Positions 53,921-56,420 of a stretch of DNA of 56,420 nt are shown in pieces. Location: assembly GCA_013299055.1 (NCBI GenBank), contig JAAFKB010000013.1, forward strand, positions 1 to 56,420, given 5' to 3'. Origin of the DNA: Sphaerotilus sp. GTDB taxonomy: Bacteria > Pseudomonadota > Gammaproteobacteria > Burkholderiales > Burkholderiaceae_C. The notes under the pieces were generated by a model. The model did not search any database and was not told the origin of the DNA. It saw nothing but the letters and a program-made list of their open reading frames with translations. The translations under genes were made by a program, and so were the position numbers. Every line of letters starts with the position of its first letter. Within the stretch, counting starts at the first letter, position 1.

Positions 53921-54907
53921 TCACAGGGATTGCAGGACCGCGACGGCATGCACCGACCGGGAGCGACCCAGCAGGCGGCTGAACCAGCCACGCGGGCGCG
54001 TGGTCCACGTCTGCGCGACCCGCTCGCCGCACAGCGTCAGCGTGACCGACCCACCCGCTTCGACCCGCCGGCACAGCGCGGCGATCGGCCCGGCGTCCAG
54101 TGCGTGCCACTGCGCTACCCAGTCCGACCATTCGTTGGCCAGCAGCGGCGCCCGCAGGCGCAGGGCCACCGTGGTGTCCTTCAGCGGTCGGCGCGGCTGC
54201 GCAGCACCACAGCCACTGAGCCAGAACGAGTTCACCGTGAGCTGCCGGGCGGCTTCCCGCGCTTCGTTGAGATCGTGTTCGTGCCACAGCATCTGCGCTT
54301 CGACCTGCAGGCGCCGCAGCTTGCGCGTCTGCGGCGCGTCGCTGAGCCACAGGTCCAGGTTGCGGCCGATGGCGCGGTCGAGCGAGGCGGTCGGCAAATC
54401 GGCCAGTGCGGGATGGCGCACGTACCAGCGCAGCGGCGCGCCCCACTGCAGCGACCAGCCTTCTGCATCGAACGAGGGTTTCAGGAGGTCGAACAGCGTG
54501 CGCGACTCTGCCTCGGTCAAGGCGAGCGCGGCCGGATCGACCAGCGCGATCTGGTCGCTGCCGACGTGCCAGTGGACCGGCGTGATCAGGCCCCACGGGT
54601 CGCCGCTGGTGTCGCCGTCTGCGCGCAGCCCATCATCGGCCGCTGCCGCCGCCGCCCAGGGCCAGCGGCCGTCGGCGCCCTGCCAGCCATGGGCTTCGGC
54701 CAGGACACGCTCGTGCGGGGCGCTCAGGGTGTATTCGTCGTCGTCGGGGCGGGGTGTCGCGTCGGTCTGCGGTGCGAGCTGGCCGAGCAGGGCATCCAGG
54801 TTCGGCAAGCGCAGCACGTTCAGGGCGGCGAGTCCGGCCGCCGAGGCGGCGCTGGCGTGGGCGATCAGCAGGTGATCGCGGTGGGGTGCAGGGGCGTGGG
54901 CGGACAT
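53921..54907 (-). CDS. RpfE-like / phosphoglycerate-mutase-like protein of unknown function
   Basis: A 328-residue protein starting at the ATG 54907 (46 upstream codons are open but not family-like). The region HLLIAHASAASAAGLAALNV opens the protein, and WPWAAAAAADDGL, DPWGLITPVHWHVGSDQI and LWLSDAPQTRKLRRLQVEAQ follow. Burkholderiales and Xanthomonas carry relatives beside recJ, annotated as RpfE-type regulatory protein or cofactor-independent phosphoglycerate mutase-like. The alkaline-phosphatase-superfamily metal motifs are not obvious, so enzyme activity is doubtful. It is probably co-transcribed with recJ. Confidence 0.65.
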   Translation of the reverse strand: MSAHAPAPHRDHLLIAHASAASAAGLAALNVLRLPNLDALLGQLAPQTDATPRPDDDEYTLSAPHERVLAEAHGWQGADGRWPWAAAAAADDGLRADGDTSGDPWGLITPVHWHVGSDQIALVDPAALALTEAESRTLFDLLKPSFDAEGWSLQWGAPLRWYVRHPALADLPTASLDRAIGRNLDLWLSDAPQTRKLRRLQVEAQMLWHEHDLNEAREAARQLTVNSFWLSGCGAAQPRRPLKDTTVALRLRAPLLANEWSDWVAQWHALDAGPIAALCRRVEAGGSVTLTLCGERVAQTWTTRPRGWFSRLLGRSRSVHAVAVLQSL

Positions 54908-55064
54908 GGCGCGCGGATTATCCGACCCGCACTCGCCACCCCCTGGATCGGCGCGGAAAAAGTTTGCGCTCCGCGGGCCGGTACCGGCGTGGCCCCCCGG
55001 TGCGCTGGTAGGCGAGATGGGTGGTGCTGCGTAAGATTTTTTCATTTACAGGAGACGCGCTCCC

Positions 55065-56225
55065 ATGCCACCCGCCATGCCTCCAGATCTCCACGGACCA
55101 CAGGCCAATCTCGATCTGCTGCGCAGCGTCGCCGTGCTGGCCGTGCTGGTCGACCACCTGGTGCCGACCTGGCGCTACTGCGGTCTGCCGGTGCCCGCCG
55201 CGCTGCTGGCGCTGACCGCGCACATCGGCCAGGCGGGGGTGATCGCCTTCTTCGTCCACACCAGCCTGGTGCTGATGGAGTCGCTGCACCGGCTGGCGGG
55301 TGGCGGGCGGCTCGGGCGCGGCACGGTGCTGCGGTTCTACCTGCGCCGCGTCCTGCGCATCTACCCGCTGGCGGTGCTGGTGATCACGGCGGTGATCGTG
55401 CTGGACCTGCCCGCCATGACCTGGCGCGACAACCCGCCGCTGACGCCGCAGGTGGTGCTGGCCAACCAGTGGCTGGTGCAGAACCTCGTGACCGGCCGCA
55501 GCGTGCTCGGGCCGCTGTGGAGCCTGCCCTACGAGGTGCAGATGTACGCGGTGCTGCCGGCGCTGTACCTGCTGGCGCGCTGGGCGCAGGGGCCGCAGTG
55601 GCTGGTCGGGCTGCTGGGTGCGGCGGTGCTGGGGGCGGTCGTGCTGGGCGAGTTCACGGGCGGACGGCTCAACATGGCCGCCTACCTGCCGTGTTTCCTC
55701 TGCGGCGTGCTGGCCTTTGCGCTGCGCCAGCGGGGGTGGGCGCCGCGCTGGGGCAGCGGCGGCTGGATCGGCTGGCTGGCCGTGCTGTTCCTGGGCTACG
55801 CGGGGCTGCATGTGGGGGCCGAGAAGCCTTCGCCGGGGCTGGGCTGGGCGCTCGCCGTGGCGCTGATGCTGGGCATCCTCGGCTTCGAGGACAGCCGCCG
55901 CCCACGCCTGAACGCGCTGACGCAGTGGATCGCCCGCTACTCCTATGGGCTGTACCTGCTGCATGTGCCGGTGCTGTGGCTGCTGTTCCACCGCTGGGGG
56001 ATGCAGTCGCTGGGGCTGGGGCTGCTGGCCTACCTGGGACTGACGACGCTGGCGGCGGTCGTCGCCTACCACCTGATCGAAGCACCGATGGTGGCCCTCG
56101 GACAGCGCCTGACGCAGCGCGCTGCCACCGCACCGGTCGATCCGGGTCCAGGCAAGCAGGAAGTGCCGTTGCCCGCGACACAGCTGGTCAACAGCGATCT
56201 CTGGCAGTTCATCCACCGGCACTGA
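55065..56225 (+). CDS. Acyltransferase 3 family membrane protein
   Basis: A 386-residue protein with about ten transmembrane helices. The N-terminal [19 protein letters not shown] carries the family's conserved Arg and His (the R-x(n)-H motif), and a second conserved basic segment reads [17 protein letters not shown]-type AGGAG stands about 10 bases before the ATG. Such enzymes O-acylate exported sugars, peptidoglycan or other envelope molecules at the inner membrane. No linked glycan gene is adjacent, so the substrate is open. Confidence 0.85.
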   Translation: MPPAMPPDLHGPQANLDLLRSVAVLAVLVDHLVPTWRYCGLPVPAALLALTAHIGQAGVIAFFVHTSLVLMESLHRLAGGGRLGRGTVLRFYLRRVLRIYPLAVLVITAVIVLDLPAMTWRDNPPLTPQVVLANQWLVQNLVTGRSVLGPLWSLPYEVQMYAVLPALYLLARWAQGPQWLVGLLGAAVLGAVVLGEFTGGRLNMAAYLPCFLCGVLAFALRQRGWAPRWGSGGWIGWLAVLFLGYAGLHVGAEKPSPGLGWALAVALMLGILGFEDSRRPRLNALTQWIARYSYGLYLLHVPVLWLLFHRWGMQSLGLGLLAYLGLTTLAAVVAYHLIEAPMVALGQRLTQRAATAPVDPGPGKQEVPLPATQLVNSDLWQFIHRH

Positions 56226-56262
56226 AACGCTTCTTTGCCGGGCTCGGGTAGCATCGCCGCCC

Positions 56263-56420
56263 ATGAACTGGCCCTACGAAGTACGCATCGGCTGGCGTTA
56301 CACCCGCGCAGGACGCGCAGGACGACGCAACGGCTTCATCTCCTTCATCAGCGGCGTGTCCATGCTGGGCATCGCGCTCGGCGTGGCGGCGCTGATCATC
56401 GTGCTCAGCGTGATGAACGG
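56263..56420 (+). CDS. lolC: Lipoprotein-releasing system permease LolC/LolE, N-terminal part (cut by window edge)
   Basis: The first 52 codons from ATG 56263 run off the window. The start [15 protein letters not shown], then [19 protein letters not shown] leading into the first transmembrane helix, is the signature N-terminus of LolC/LolE. This is the inner-membrane component that extracts lipoproteins for transfer to LolA. Its position near recJ is common in Burkholderiales. Confidence 0.9.
   Translation, partial: MNWPYEVRIGWRYTRAGRAGRRNGFISFISGVSMLGIALGVAALIIVLSVMN

Overview
This window is high-GC, densely coded DNA with almost no intergenic space. Gene families and gene order (lolC next to recJ, an RpfE-like gene beside recJ, actP with a DUF485 partner, a bufferin/gig cluster) point to a betaproteobacterium of the order Burkholderiales. 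A Sphaerotilus/Leptothrix/Ideonella-type relative is my guess from overall flavour and is not proven. No tRNA, rRNA, insertion sequence, prophage or CRISPR array is visible.

Layout. 1-385: the 3' end of an arginase gene. 500-7220: a surface-polysaccharide region (CelD/FemAB-like acetyltransferase, two family-2 glycosyltransferases, a Wzx-like flippase, a polysaccharide deacetylase). 7221-10483: an ECF sigma factor and a zinc-finger anti-sigma-like protein, divergent from a four-gene bufferin operon (DUF2282 Cys-motif precursor, DUF692/MNIO enzyme, DUF2063 partner, DoxX membrane protein). This is a metal-responsive RiPP metallophore locus. 10492-18652: a translationally coupled operon made of a Ynj-type ABC importer (binding protein, fused double permease, ATPase), a CDP-alcohol phosphatidyltransferase, a TVP38 membrane domain fused to a mercuric-reductase-like flavoenzyme, a DUF3047 protein and a second FAD oxidoreductase. 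18752-21471: a His/Met-rich Spy-like lipoprotein followed by an OmpR-type two-component system. 21483-24525: housekeeping-type or uncharacterised genes.

24661-29448 encodes a secreted protein of about 1,595 residues with ten Calx-beta repeats followed by a serralysin-type zinc protease and an RTX/type I secretion tail. 29599-31718 holds the acetate permease gene actP and its DUF485 partner. 32180-37766 encodes a very large RTX-like protein built from about 13 copies of a ~122-residue unit. A three-unit block of 1,116 bp is repeated, with ~1.0 kb apparently identical, and a 127-bp out-of-frame duplication splits the gene into two frames. 37868-38821: a nitronate monooxygenase.

38868-45892 (minus strand) is the most interesting biosynthetic locus: a TolC-type outer-membrane channel, a diaminobutyrate aminotransferase (EctB-like) and a Pls/PosA-family single-module NRPS with a multi-pass membrane and beta-helix C-terminal half. 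Because ectA and ectC are absent, the diaminobutyrate most likely feeds the NRPS. The predicted product is a cationic isopeptide polymer such as poly-diaminobutyrate. 45925-52174: a CheR methyltransferase and three methyl-accepting chemotaxis proteins. 52189-56420: recJ, an RpfE-like gene, an acyltransferase-3 membrane protein and the start of lolC.
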